NCBI GenBank assembly: GCA_003222135.1
Contig: QHUM01000044.1
Coordinates: 1-64,000 of the forward strand
From: Gemmatimonadota bacterium
GTDB taxonomy: Bacteria; Gemmatimonadota; Gemmatimonadetes; Gemmatimonadales; GWC2-71-9
DNA length: 64,000 nucleotides
Direction: 5' to 3'
Shown in pieces: positions 53,807-61,913 of the stretch (the first letter of the stretch is position 1; each line of letters starts with the position of its first letter). A program made the translations under genes and the position numbers. Below the pieces are notes generated by a model that saw only the letters and a list, made by a program, of their open reading frames with translations, ran no database searches and had not been told where the DNA came from.

Positions 53807-53808
53807 CT
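53766..53808 (+). terminator. Intrinsic terminator
   Basis: CCCCCGAGGG (53768-53777) pairs perfectly with CCCTCGGGGG (53787-53796), 10 bp, with a 9-nt loop, flanked by AA before and TTTCTGCTTTCT after, so it terminates + strand transcription. The opposite side has no T-run, so it is not designed for the converging RCC1 gene, which ends 10 nt further on. Confidence 0.75.
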
Positions 53809-53817
53809 CCAACCCGA

Positions 53818-54984
53818 TCATTGTACGACGGGGACTGGCTCGCTCCGATCGGCCGTAGACCCGTCCCCAACCTGGCCGCTTGCATTGGACCCCCAACAAT
53901 ACAGGGCTCCCGTCACGGTGACGCCGCAGGTGTGTCCCCACCCCGCCGATAGCGACGCGAACCGGAGTCCCCCGCTGACCGGTGCAGGCGTCGTCTGCCC
54001 GCTGCCGGGGCCACCCAGCTCGCCTCCGTACGCACTGCCCCAGCACAAGGCGGTCCCGGTCGTCGTCACACCGCAGGTATGCTCGCCTCCGGCGCTCAAC
54101 GCGGAGAAGCGATGCCCGCCGGAGACGGGCACGGGGCTGGACCGGGTGGTCGTGGTCGCGTTGCCCAGCTGACCGGCATCGTTGAGACCCCAACAGTATG
54201 CCGTGCCGTCGGTCGTCACGCCGCAGCTGTGGAAGCCTCCGGCCGTCACGGAGGCGAAACGGAGCCCGCCGACTACCGCCACGGGGCTCTGTGCGTAGTT
54301 CGTGGTCCCATCGCCGACCGCCCCGTGAATGTTGGAGCCCCAGCAATACGCCGCGTTCCCCACCGTCACGCCACAGTTGTGGAAGTTCAAAGTGCTCACA
54401 GAGCCGAAGCTGAGCGCTCCCGCGACTGGAGTAGGCATCCATGAAGTGTGTGGGGTCAAGGTTCCATCGCCCAGCTGGCCCGCATTTCCGTAGCCCCAGC
54501 AGTAGGCGGCGCCGGCGGTGGTCAGCCCGCAGGTGTGGAAGAATGCGGAGCTCACTGTCACGAACGTGAGCCTGCCCCGGACGAGCACAGGGCTCGTGCG
54601 GCTGGTGTCCGTTGAGTCGCCCAGCCTGCCGTCCAGGTTTCCGCCCCAGCAATACGCTGTACCATCGACGGTGACCCCGCAGGTATTGTCGTACCCAACG
54701 CGCACGGTCGCCAAGCGCAGGCCGCCGGTGACGCGCACTGGGCGCTCGCGCTGCGTAGTGGTCGAGTCTCCCAGCTCGCCGGAGAGGTTCTTGCCCCAAC
54801 AGTACAGCACGCCGCCGGGCGCGATGGCGCAGGTGTGATCGCTCCCTGCGCTCACCGCGACGGCGGTCATAGGCGTCGGCCCACCGAGCTGAACGGGATT
54901 GCCGTTGCCCCCGCAAGCCGCCGCCGTCAGTCCCGCCGCCACAACGTGTGCTGGCAGCCACGAGCGAACCATCAATCGGCCCAT
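53818..54984 (-). CDS. RCC1-repeat lipoprotein
   Basis: About 388 residues (start uncertain; ATGs at 55014, 54984 and 54972). The N-terminus PAHVVAAGLTAAACGG gives a possible lipobox cysteine. Then seven RCC1-like repeats of about 50 residues, each with the pair HTCG..xAYCWG (for example DHTCAIAPGGVLYCWG) and a G.LGDG/xxx spacer, so each blade may carry a disulfide. Together they should form one seven-bladed propeller. Bacterial RCC1 proteins are secreted, and their partners are mostly unknown. It is followed by the terminator cassette on the opposite strand. Confidence 0.85.
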   Translation of the reverse strand: MGRLMVRSWLPAHVVAAGLTAAACGGNGNPVQLGGPTPMTAVAVSAGSDHTCAIAPGGVLYCWGKNLSGELGDSTTTQRERPVRVTGGLRLATVRVGYDNTCGVTVDGTAYCWGGNLDGRLGDSTDTSRTSPVLVRGRLTFVTVSSAFFHTCGLTTAGAAYCWGYGNAGQLGDGTLTPHTSWMPTPVAGALSFGSVSTLNFHNCGVTVGNAAYCWGSNIHGAVGDGTTNYAQSPVAVVGGLRFASVTAGGFHSCGVTTDGTAYCWGLNDAGQLGNATTTTRSSPVPVSGGHRFSALSAGGEHTCGVTTTGTALCWGSAYGGELGGPGSGQTTPAPVSGGLRFASLSAGWGHTCGVTVTGALYCWGSNASGQVGDGSTADRSEPVPVVQ

Positions 54985-55039
54985 CGAGCGATGCCCCGCC
55001 AAGGATGGCGACATCAGGCGCATGCAGCGTGCCGCGGCG

Positions 55040-55681
55040 TCACGGCCGGAGCTCCACCCCCTGCGTCTGGCCGTGCTTCGTCTCCACGTCATAGGCGCGG
55101 TTCTTGGCGCGGCCCTCGGCCACGACCCGCTCGCCGGTGCGTGAGGCGGCGTCCCACACCTCCTGACAGGTCGCTCCCCGCAGCGCCAACAACGCCGCCA
55201 ACAAGTCGCGGGCGTTCTGTTCGGCGATCGTGCGGTGCCCCGCTTCGTGGAGCTTTACGCTCCGCAGGTAGGTCCGCCACGAGTCGATGAGCCGGGCGGG
55301 GGTGCCAGTGGGAGGCGCCCAGCGCGGCAGCGTGGTGTTGAGCGTGAGGGTAACCTTCACGTCGCGCAGGCCGCACCCCTCAGGCGAGTGCGCCTCCGCG
55401 TAGGTCCAGTCGATGGTCCACACCGTCAAGGCGTCGCGCGCTGCGCCGCCGTCCCTGGGACCGAGGCGACGGATCTGCTCCCGCAGGGCTCCGGCGCTCG
55501 AGCCATCGATGTCGTAGTACTGTTCGTGGCTGTCGAGCGACACCCGGCCGGGTGTGGCGGCAGCCGCAGGGCCCGGCGCAGGGGCCGGCAGAGGAACGGA
55601 CTTAGGGGACGACCCGCACGCGGAGAGGATCACCGCCGCGCAGAGCAGGGCTCGTGGGGACCGGATCAGCCAGTCTCCCAC
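55040..55681 (-). CDS. DUF922 family lipoprotein, putative Zn-dependent protease
   Basis: 213 residues. GTG 55681 gives a signal peptide ending at the lipobox VILSAC. The core has YYDIDGSSAGALREQI, WTIDWTYAEAHSPEGCGLRDVKVTL, TTLPRW and the zinc motif VKLHEAGHRTIAEQNA (HEAGH), all typical of DUF922, and a late cysteine (ATCQEVW). The start overlaps the 3' end of the zinc-ribbon gene by 16 nt. Probably a periplasmic metalloprotease. Confidence 0.82.
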   Translation of the reverse strand: MGDWLIRSPRALLCAAVILSACGSSPKSVPLPAPAPGPAAAATPGRVSLDSHEQYYDIDGSSAGALREQIRRLGPRDGGAARDALTVWTIDWTYAEAHSPEGCGLRDVKVTLTLNTTLPRWAPPTGTPARLIDSWRTYLRSVKLHEAGHRTIAEQNARDLLAALLALRGATCQEVWDAASRTGERVVAEGRAKNRAYDVETKHGQTQGVELRP

Positions 55682-56049
55682 CAGGCGATCTCTCCACGAA
55701 AGCCGCAGGGGGGACACTTGGTCTCGCGTGGGTGGCCGACCAGTTGCACGCGCGAACCGCATGCCGGACACACGGCGTAGATCCGGCCCACGTCCGAACG
55801 GGTGCCGCGCGCTGGGTTGCCGCTATCGCGCGGCCGGTACACGACGGTGAAACGGTCGGGTCGGTTGGGTCTGATCTCGACTAAGTCGCTCGGTACGGCG
55901 ACGCGCCGCCCGGAGACCTCGAGTACTGTGCGCGTGTCGCCGTTGCTGACGACGGGGTACCACGCGCCCTGCCGGAGCATGGGATCGCTCACGTAGGGCG
56001 GCGCTGCCACCCATACTCGAGCCCAGCCGACAGGTTGGATCATGTGCAT
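55666..56049 (-). CDS. Zinc-ribbon protein of unknown function
   Basis: About 127 residues, start uncertain (ATG 56049 or 56043). N-terminal part is a mixed beta region (APPYVSDPMLRQGAWYPVV, then RTVLEVSGRRVAVPSDLVEIR, SH3- or KOW-like) and the C-terminus is a zinc ribbon, CPACGSR...TKCPPCGFRG. I do not recognise the whole family. It is upstream of, and overlapping, the DUF922 gene. A 19-nt direct repeat sits in front of it. Confidence 0.6.
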   Translation of the reverse strand: MHMIQPVGWARVWVAAPPYVSDPMLRQGAWYPVVSNGDTRTVLEVSGRRVAVPSDLVEIRPNRPDRFTVVYRPRDSGNPARGTRSDVGRIYAVCPACGSRVQLVGHPRETKCPPCGFRGEIAWWETG

Positions 56050-56082
56050 TAGGTATGATACGGTGATCGGTCGCAATTCTGT

Positions 56083-56119
56083 GACGCAACTTACAGGCCA
56101 CGACGCAACTTATGGGCCA
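56083..56119. repeat. Tandem direct repeat upstream of the zinc-ribbon gene
   Basis: GACGCAACTTACAGGCCA (56083-56100) and GACGCAACTTATGGGCCA (56102-56119), a 19-nt period with two mismatches. It fills the gap between the stop of the EF-Tu-domain gene and the zinc-ribbon gene. It may be a regulator site or recent duplication. Confidence 0.7.
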
Positions 56120-56120
56120 G

Positions 56121-56375
56121 CTAGGTCACCTTGAACACCTGGTCGTGCTGCCGCGCCCGGTCGGTGACCTGGATGGCGACCTCCTCTCCAGCCTTGGCCC
56201 GCTCGACCTTCGTGTGGTTGAGCTCCATCGAGCCGACCTGGGCGGTGAACTCTGTGGTATGGCCGTGGAACCGCACCCGGTCGCCCACGGCGAGCTCGCC
56301 CTCGGCGAGACGCACGATGGCCACGCTCGGCCCTTTGAAATAGTGGACCACAGTTCCGATGAGCTGTTCGGGCAT
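56121..56375 (-). CDS. EF-Tu domain 2-like small protein
   Basis: 84 residues from ATG 56375: MPEQLIGTVVHYFKGPSVAI, then ELAVGDRVRFHGHTTEFTAQVGSMEL and KAGEEVAIQVTDRARQHDQVF. The beta-barrel pattern is that of translation-factor domain 2 found alone in some bacteria ('translation elongation factor-like'). Function unknown. It lies between ispE and the inserted block. Confidence 0.72.
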   Translation of the reverse strand: MPEQLIGTVVHYFKGPSVAIVRLAEGELAVGDRVRFHGHTTEFTAQVGSMELNHTKVERAKAGEEVAIQVTDRARQHDQVFKVT

Positions 56376-56439
56376 CCGGCCTCCGGGCAGGGGTTCCGTG
56401 TCAACGCTACCACGCACCGTCCGGCAGCGCCATCACAGC

Positions 56440-57333
56440 CTAGGTCGGTTCGGGACCGGGAGCGGGCGACGCCCGGGTGGCGACCCGCAGCAGGCGCTGG
56501 TGCTTCTCTCCCAGGACCAGCGCCGCGTCGTCGCGCAGCCGCTCGCTCGAGTACACGGCTGCGACCGCGCTCCCTGAGCCGCACAGCCGCACCCAGAGGG
56601 GGTGGGTCTGGGCGAGCTTCTCGTACAGCGTGCGGAGCGCCGGATGCTTGCCGAAGACGGGAATCTCGAAATCGTTCCCCCCCAGTCTACCGACGCTGCC
56701 CCACCCGGTGAACGCCCCTGCGTCGAGCACGACCGGACCGCGCGCCGCGGGCTCGGGATACAGCTCGTCCCACCAGCGGTAAGCGTCCGGCGTGGCGATG
56801 GCCAGCGGCGGCACGGCGACGAGCGCGGGCGCGGCCGGTGGGGAGTCGAGCCGGAACAGCCGCTCCCCGCGTCCCCACGCGACCGCCGCGGGGGCGCCGC
56901 TCGCGAAAAACGGGACGTCGGCGCCGAGTCGCACGGCGAAATGCAGCAGCTCGTGACGAGGGACGACATTGCCGGCGAGCGCGTTCACGGCGTGCAGGGC
57001 GGCGGCCGCGTCGCTCGACCCGCCGCCCAGACCGGCACGCACCGGGATCCGCTTGGTCAGCTCGATGGTCACGCCGAACTTGTCAGCGGTCGCTTCCAGC
57101 ACCGCGCGCGCCGCACGCACGGCGAGATTGGCCTCCGGGGGCCCCAGATCGGGGCCGTGCACCGTGAGCGCGATCCCGGAGCTCGCACGGGTGACGACGA
57201 GCTCGTCCGCCAGTTCGAGCAGCGTGAATGCGGTCTCGATCTGGTGATATCCCGAGGACGCTTCGCGCGCCAGGATGCGCAGCAACAGGTTGAGCTTCGC
57301 GTGGGCCGTGATGCGGACGCGGTCGACCGCCAT
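56440..57333 (-). CDS. ispE: 4-diphosphocytidyl-2-C-methyl-D-erythritol kinase
   Basis: 297 residues, GHMP kinase of the MEP isoprenoid pathway. AHAKLNLLLRIL, the P-loop-like IPVRAGLGGGSSDAAAALHAVN, and the C-terminal VRLCGSGSAVAAVY are diagnostic. It also has the long loop GNVVPRHELLHFAVRLGADVPFF. One base separates its ATG from the upstream UPF0104 stop. In several other phyla ispE lies beside tRNA-Gln and prs; here they lie 3 and 12 kb away on the same strand. Confidence 0.94.
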   Translation of the reverse strand: MAVDRVRITAHAKLNLLLRILAREASSGYHQIETAFTLLELADELVVTRASSGIALTVHGPDLGPPEANLAVRAARAVLEATADKFGVTIELTKRIPVRAGLGGGSSDAAAALHAVNALAGNVVPRHELLHFAVRLGADVPFFASGAPAAVAWGRGERLFRLDSPPAAPALVAVPPLAIATPDAYRWWDELYPEPAARGPVVLDAGAFTGWGSVGRLGGNDFEIPVFGKHPALRTLYEKLAQTHPLWVRLCGSGSAVAAVYSSERLRDDAALVLGEKHQRLLRVATRASPAPGPEPT

Positions 57334-57334
57334 G

Positions 57335-58390
57335 TCAGGCTCCGGTCGCGGCCGCCTCGCGCAGCTCGCCGAGGTGGATCCGCAGGCGCGACAACGAGTA
57401 CAGACCGAGCAGCGTGATCGGCAGGAACGTGGCGGCGTGGTATGCCAGGGCGTAGCTCACGGCTCGAGTCGCATCGATGCCGTAGATCGCGAGCGTGACG
57501 CGCGTGGCCGCTTCGAATACACCGACGAACCCGGGCGAGGCTGGAAGCGCGACCCCGAATCCGATGATGCCCTGCAACAGCAGCGCGCCTTCAGGCGGGA
57601 CGGCGAGGCGGAAGGCGCGGAAACACACGGCGAACGCCGCCGCGTTGACGAGCCACTGCAGCAGCGACCAGACGAACACCCCCGCGAACCGTCCCGGACT
57701 CTTCAGCACCTCGAGCCCGGCGATCAGTCCCTCGCCGATCCGCGTGACTCGCCCGGCGAAGCGCTCGGGAAGCACGGCGTGGCTGATGCGACGGAGCAGC
57801 GTGAGCCACGGCGCCGGCCGGTGGACCACCAGCACGGCGACCACGAGCACGGCGCCGAAGAACGCGGCGGCGCCGACGGTGATGCGCGAGACCGACGTGG
57901 TTCCGATCTGGGCGTGACCGGGAAACGCCGGGGAAGCGATAGCGAGCATCATCAGGCCGACCAGCAGGAGCCCGTCGAGCACGCGCTCCACGCCGACCGA
58001 CGCGAGCGCGGTGCTGAACCGCACCGGGAGCTGCTGTTGCGCCACGTAAGCGCGCGCGAACTCCCCCGCGCGCACGGGCAGCAGGTTGTTGGCCATGAAG
58101 CCGATCGCAGTGGCGTGCCACAACGGGAGCAGCGGGAAGCGCCTGCCGCCGACGTCCCGGAGGATCAGCTGCCAGCGCACGGTCCGCAGTGGGAACGTCA
58201 GCGTCGCCAGCGCGACCGCGGCGAGCAGCAGCAGCGGGTCGGCGCGCCGCACGTACCCGACCAGCTCGCGCGGATCGATGTCGTGCAGCGCCCAGGCGAG
58301 CAGCGCGAGCGTGACCCCGAGCCCCACGACCCAGGCCCAGCGGGACGCGCGAGACGCGCTAGGGGGTCGGGGGATAGTTGAAGGCGGCAA
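57335..58390 (-). CDS. UPF0104/LPG synthase-like membrane protein
   Basis: About 351 residues from TTG 58390 (GTG at 58327 is an alternative). Eight or so hydrophobic helices with the UPF0104 signatures RTVRWQLIL, GFMANNLLPVRAGEFARAYV, LPASPGFVGVFEA and YHAATFLPITLLGL, the flippase-like domain of lysyl-phosphatidylglycerol synthases without the aminoacyl transferase part. In other bacteria it belongs to envelope lipid modification or transport. Its start overlaps the Hpt-like gene. Confidence 0.82.
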   Translation of the reverse strand: MPPSTIPRPPSASRASRWAWVVGLGVTLALLAWALHDIDPRELVGYVRRADPLLLLAAVALATLTFPLRTVRWQLILRDVGGRRFPLLPLWHATAIGFMANNLLPVRAGEFARAYVAQQQLPVRFSTALASVGVERVLDGLLLVGLMMLAIASPAFPGHAQIGTTSVSRITVGAAAFFGAVLVVAVLVVHRPAPWLTLLRRISHAVLPERFAGRVTRIGEGLIAGLEVLKSPGRFAGVFVWSLLQWLVNAAAFAVCFRAFRLAVPPEGALLLQGIIGFGVALPASPGFVGVFEAATRVTLAIYGIDATRAVSYALAYHAATFLPITLLGLYSLSRLRIHLGELREAAATGA

Positions 58391-59864
58391 CGAGCAGAGT
58401 CCGGATATCCACGATCGGCCGCGCATCCTGCGGCAGGGCATCCTGCACGGCGACGAGCTCCTGCAGCGAGGCGGTACCGATGCCGGCCTGCACCAGCCGC
58501 TCGTACGCCGCCCACGAGCCGGCGAGGTCCGGCGTCTCGGCGGGGGTCGCGGAGGGAGCCGCGGGCCGACGGGGGACGAGCGGCGCAGCAGGGCTGGTGG
58601 CCCGCGGCGCAGGTGGCGCCCCCGCGGCGCCGAGGCTCCTGACCCGCTCGATCAAAGGAGTCAGCTCAGCCGCGAGTGTGTCTTCGTCGCCGGCGTTGGA
58701 GCCGGCGAGCAGGTCCCCGACCCGCCGCAGCTCGGCGGCGAACGCCGCGGCGTGGCCCACGGCGCTGCCGTTGGCGACGGCGTCGCGCGCCGCGACGGCG
58801 AACTCGGCGACGCGGTCCGCCAGGATTCCGCCACCCGCGTTCGCGAGCGCGCGAAAGGTGCTCCCCAGTGTGTGCGCGCGCAGCTCCCGCTGCGTGGCGC
58901 TCGGCGCCCGCTCGAGCGAGTCCGCCGCCTGTCGCAGGTGCTCGCCGTGGCTCACCAGCTCGAGCCGGCCGAGCGTCGACGGGCGGGCCACGGGCACGCC
59001 ACGCGATACCAGGTGAGGCCCCGAGTCGTTGTAGTAGAGCGCCCCGATCGACACGACATCCGGCTCGCTCTCCATCGACTGGACCAGCAGCTCCGCGAAC
59101 CTGCGGAATTCGGCCCCTTCGGGGTCGGGGCGGCCGCGCTCGGCGACGTCGTGCGCCGAGCGGGCGATGGCCGTCGCCGCCGTCTGAAAGAGCTCGGCCA
59201 CATTGGCGGGGGGCTCGAGTCCCGAGCGCGACAAGTCGGCGATCGTGCGCTCGATCCCGTCGAGCAGATCGGGGAGCGGCGGCAGATCGGCGAGCGCCGC
59301 GAGGCCGCGCAGCGGCTGCAGGGCACGCAGCACATGCTGCAGCGGGTCGTGGGCGAGCGGGTTGACGCGCAGCGCCTGCGCCGCGCGGTCCAGCGCGCTG
59401 GCAATGGCGGCCCCCTCGCGCGCGACGAACGCCCGCGCGCCCGCATCGAGCCCCAGCGCCTCGGCCGCGCGGATCTGCGCCGACGGCCGTCCGGCGACGT
59501 GGTCGAGCTCCTGGCCCAGCGCCTCGGCCTTCGCCGTGTCCGCGTCGGTCCACGCGCCCGCGCGGCGCACGAAGACCTTGAGGTCGTCCACCGCGCGCAC
59601 GCTCAGTTGCTTGGTGTGCGCGTCCCAACTGCGCCGGCCATCGTGTATCGCACGCGCCAGCGATTCGAGGCCGGCCGCCGCCCGCGCGATCGCTTGCTGG
59701 TTCGCCATCAGCGCGCTGCCGCGCAGCGCGCGGGACAGCCGCACCAGCTCGTCGGTGCTGGGGTGCTCGCTCTGGGCGAGCAGCCCGTCGAGCCGTTCCA
59801 GGTACTCCCCCGCCTCGAGGGCGAAGAAGTCCGACATCCCCAGCGGCTTGTTGCCTTCGGTCAT
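58359..59864 (-). CDS. Degenerate Hpt-domain protein
   Basis: 501 residues. Residues 8-110 resemble a CheA-type histidine phosphotransfer domain (FFALEAGEYLERLDGLLAQ, then LVRLSRALRGSALMANQQAIARAAAGLE), but the phospho-accepting histidine of HxLKGS is arginine (R45 in RALRGS). The rest is helical and Ala/Leu-rich with a second possible helical bundle and a Pro/Ala linker at 415-450. With the acceptor lost, it is likely a scaffold or phosphotransfer mimic. It precedes pdxJ on the same strand by 12 nt in the reverse direction, and I know no named homologue. Confidence 0.65.
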   Translation of the reverse strand: MTEGNKPLGMSDFFALEAGEYLERLDGLLAQSEHPSTDELVRLSRALRGSALMANQQAIARAAAGLESLARAIHDGRRSWDAHTKQLSVRAVDDLKVFVRRAGAWTDADTAKAEALGQELDHVAGRPSAQIRAAEALGLDAGARAFVAREGAAIASALDRAAQALRVNPLAHDPLQHVLRALQPLRGLAALADLPPLPDLLDGIERTIADLSRSGLEPPANVAELFQTAATAIARSAHDVAERGRPDPEGAEFRRFAELLVQSMESEPDVVSIGALYYNDSGPHLVSRGVPVARPSTLGRLELVSHGEHLRQAADSLERAPSATQRELRAHTLGSTFRALANAGGGILADRVAEFAVAARDAVANGSAVGHAAAFAAELRRVGDLLAGSNAGDEDTLAAELTPLIERVRSLGAAGAPPAPRATSPAAPLVPRRPAAPSATPAETPDLAGSWAAYERLVQAGIGTASLQELVAVQDALPQDARPIVDIRTLLVAAFNYPPTP

Positions 59865-59876
59865 GGCGGCTCCAAA

Positions 59877-60596
59877 CTACAACCGTCGTGCCTCATCCAC
59901 CAACTGGCGCATGCGGCGCACCGCTTCCTCCATGCCCCAGAACACCGCGTTGCTCACGATCGAATGCCCGATGTTCAGCTCCTCGATCTCGGGGATGCGC
60001 GCGACCGGCTGGACATTCTCATACGTGAGGCCGTGGCCGGCGTGCACCGCGAGGCCGCGCGAGCGGGCGTGCGCGGCGACGCGGGCCAGCGCGCGCAGCG
60101 CGGCGTCGCTCCGCTTCCAGGTGCGCGCGTACCGGCCGGTGTGCAGCTCGATCGCGGGCACGCCGAGCTGGGCGGCGCGGTCGATCGTCGCGCGGTCGGG
60201 ATCGATGAACAGGCTCACGCGGATGCCGGCGTCCGTCAGGCGCCGCGCGGCGGCCGCGACCTTCCGGCTGGGGCCACGCAGGGCGAGACCGCCTTCGGTG
60301 GTGATCTCCTGGCGCCGCTCCGGGACGAGCGTCGCCTGAAACGGTTTCAGGCGACACGCGATGCGCACGATCTCGTCATGTGCGCCGAGCTCGAGGTTGA
60401 GCACGCCGCGCACCGACGACTTGAGGGCGCGGACGTCGGCGTCCTGGATGTGCCGCCGGTCCTCGCGCAAGTGTACCGTGATGCCGTCGGCGCCGGCGCG
60501 CTCGGCCGCGTCCGCCGCGCGCACCGGATCGGGCTCGTCGGTCTGGCGCGCTTCGCGCAGCGTCGCGACGTGATCAATGTTGACGTACAGCCGCAT
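59877..60596 (-). CDS. pdxJ: Pyridoxine 5'-phosphate synthase
   Basis: 239 residues, TIM barrel that condenses 1-deoxyxylulose-5-phosphate with 3-amino-2-oxopropyl phosphate. [56 protein letters not shown] and the C-terminal [12 protein letters not shown] and [21 protein letters not shown] are family hallmarks. Divergent from the lipoprotein gene at 60641. DXP dependence links it with the MEP pathway gene ispE nearby. Confidence 0.95.
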   Translation of the reverse strand: MRLYVNIDHVATLREARQTDEPDPVRAADAAERAGADGITVHLREDRRHIQDADVRALKSSVRGVLNLELGAHDEIVRIACRLKPFQATLVPERRQEITTEGGLALRGPSRKVAAAARRLTDAGIRVSLFIDPDRATIDRAAQLGVPAIELHTGRYARTWKRSDAALRALARVAAHARSRGLAVHAGHGLTYENVQPVARIPEIEELNIGHSIVSNAVFWGMEEAVRRMRQLVDEARRL

Positions 60597-60640
60597 GGCG
60601 CCTTACCTTCGGTTCACTTCGTCCAGCCCGAGGATCATCT

Positions 60641-61084
60641 GTGAAACCACGACTGGTCGTGCTCGTCGCGCTGGGCTCCCTCGCGTGCGGAGGCGGTGGG
60701 AGCCGGACGCCCGCACCACAGTCGCTCAACGAGACGCTCGCCCAGTTTCTGTCGGCCGCGAAGGCGAACGACGGGAAGCGCATGGCCACGCTGTGGGGCA
60801 CGGAGCGCGGACCCGCCGCCGACTGGATGAAGGCGGAAGAACTCACGCAACGCGTCGCCGTCATCCAGCGGTACCTGAACCATGCCGGCTACCGTGTGGT
60901 CGAGGGCCCATTGCCGGTGCCGGGGCAGGACAACCAGCGGACCTTTCGCGTCGAGCTCCAGCGAGCCAACGGCTGCAACGTCGTGTTGCCGATCGATCTC
61001 GTGCGCGCCAAGAGCGGGACGTGGCTCGTGCTCGACGTCCACCTGGGCGTCGCGGGCAATCCGGCCGCCGGCTGCAAGCCATAG
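60641..61084 (+). CDS. Small lipoprotein of unknown function
   Basis: 147 residues from GTG 60641. Lipobox LGSLAC, then a Gly/Ser linker and a compact alpha/beta domain (SLNETLAQFLSAAKANDGKRMATLW, GCNVVLPIDLVRAKSGTWLVLDVHLG), pattern like the DUF4878/NTF2-like lipoproteins. Two cysteines (in GCNV and AAGCKP) may pair. I cannot name the family. It lies alone between pdxJ and the epimerase gene. Confidence 0.7.
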   Translation: MKPRLVVLVALGSLACGGGGSRTPAPQSLNETLAQFLSAAKANDGKRMATLWGTERGPAADWMKAEELTQRVAVIQRYLNHAGYRVVEGPLPVPGQDNQRTFRVELQRANGCNVVLPIDLVRAKSGTWLVLDVHLGVAGNPAAGCKP

Positions 61085-61119
61085 GACGCGGAACGATCCA
61101 CGATCGGGCGGCGTTACAT

Positions 61120-61518
61120 TTACTCAGTGAGCTCGAGCAGAATCCCGGCGGTCGCCTTCGGATGCAGGAACGCGATGCGCCGGCCCCCGGCACCGCGGCG
61201 CGGCACGTCGTCGATGAGCCGGTAGCCCGCGGTCCGGCAGCGCTCGAGCGCTCCGTCGAGATCGGGCACCCGGTAGCAGATATGGTGAATCCCCGGGCCG
61301 CGCCGGGCGAGAAACTTCGCCACGGGACTCGTGGGGTCGCGGGGCTCGAGCAGCTCGATCTGCGCGTCGCCCAGGGTGAGGCCGACGATCGTCGCGCCAT
61401 CGGCGGATTCGGGACGCCCCGGCTCGAGGCCCAGGATGTCCCGGTAAAAGGCCAGGGCGAGGGCGATGCTCGGCACGGCAATGCCGACATGGGCGATGCG
61501 GGCGCGGGTGTCCGTCAT
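61120..61518 (-). CDS. mce: Methylmalonyl-CoA epimerase
   Basis: 132 residues from ATG 61518, a glyoxalase/VOC fold enzyme that interconverts (R)- and (S)-methylmalonyl-CoA. Metal ligands: H in RIAHVGIAV, E in QIELLEP, H in GIHHICYRV and E in ILLELTE; all present. The mutase is not in the window. A longer start (61533) would add five residues. It is divergent from thioredoxin. Confidence 0.9.
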   Translation of the reverse strand: MTDTRARIAHVGIAVPSIALALAFYRDILGLEPGRPESADGATIVGLTLGDAQIELLEPRDPTSPVAKFLARRGPGIHHICYRVPDLDGALERCRTAGYRLIDDVPRRGAGGRRIAFLHPKATAGILLELTE

Positions 61519-61562
61519 CTCGCCCGTCAACATAACGATTGCATGAGAGGGAGTGCAGGGTC

Positions 61563-61895
61563 ATGCCAGATCTACATCCCGTGGCGGTCACCGACGCCAC
61601 GTTCGGCCTTGAGGTCGAGCAATACAAGGGGCTCATCGTCGTGGATTTCTGGGCGACCTGGTGCGGTCCCTGCCACATGGTGGCGCCCATCCTGGAGCAG
61701 CTCGCCGGGGAGTACCAGGGCAAGCTGAAGGTGGTGAAGCTGGACGTGGACGCGAACCAGCAGACGGCGATGCGCTTCAACGTACGCTCGATTCCGAGTA
61801 TTCTATTCTTCAAGGACGGACGCCACATCGACACGCTGGTGGGGGCGTATCCGAAGCCCGTGTTCGTCCAGAAGATCCAGCAGCACCTGTCGTAG
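61563..61895 (+). CDS. trxA: Thioredoxin
   Basis: 110 residues. Active site WATWCGPCHMVAPIL, and the cis-proline segment VRSIPSILFFKDG. ATG 61563 gives the standard length; an in-frame upstream ATG at 61539 would add eight. No signal peptide, so cytosolic. Next gene starts 18 nt downstream. Confidence 0.94.
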   Translation: MPDLHPVAVTDATFGLEVEQYKGLIVVDFWATWCGPCHMVAPILEQLAGEYQGKLKVVKLDVDANQQTAMRFNVRSIPSILFFKDGRHIDTLVGAYPKPVFVQKIQQHLS

Positions 61896-61913
61896 CATCC
61901 TCCCCGGAGGGCC

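Noticed and set aside
58086..60644. 852-codon + strand open frame opposite the UPF0104, Hpt and pdxJ genes
   Set aside because: Antisense to named genes; low-complexity arginine-rich; no domain or ribosome site.
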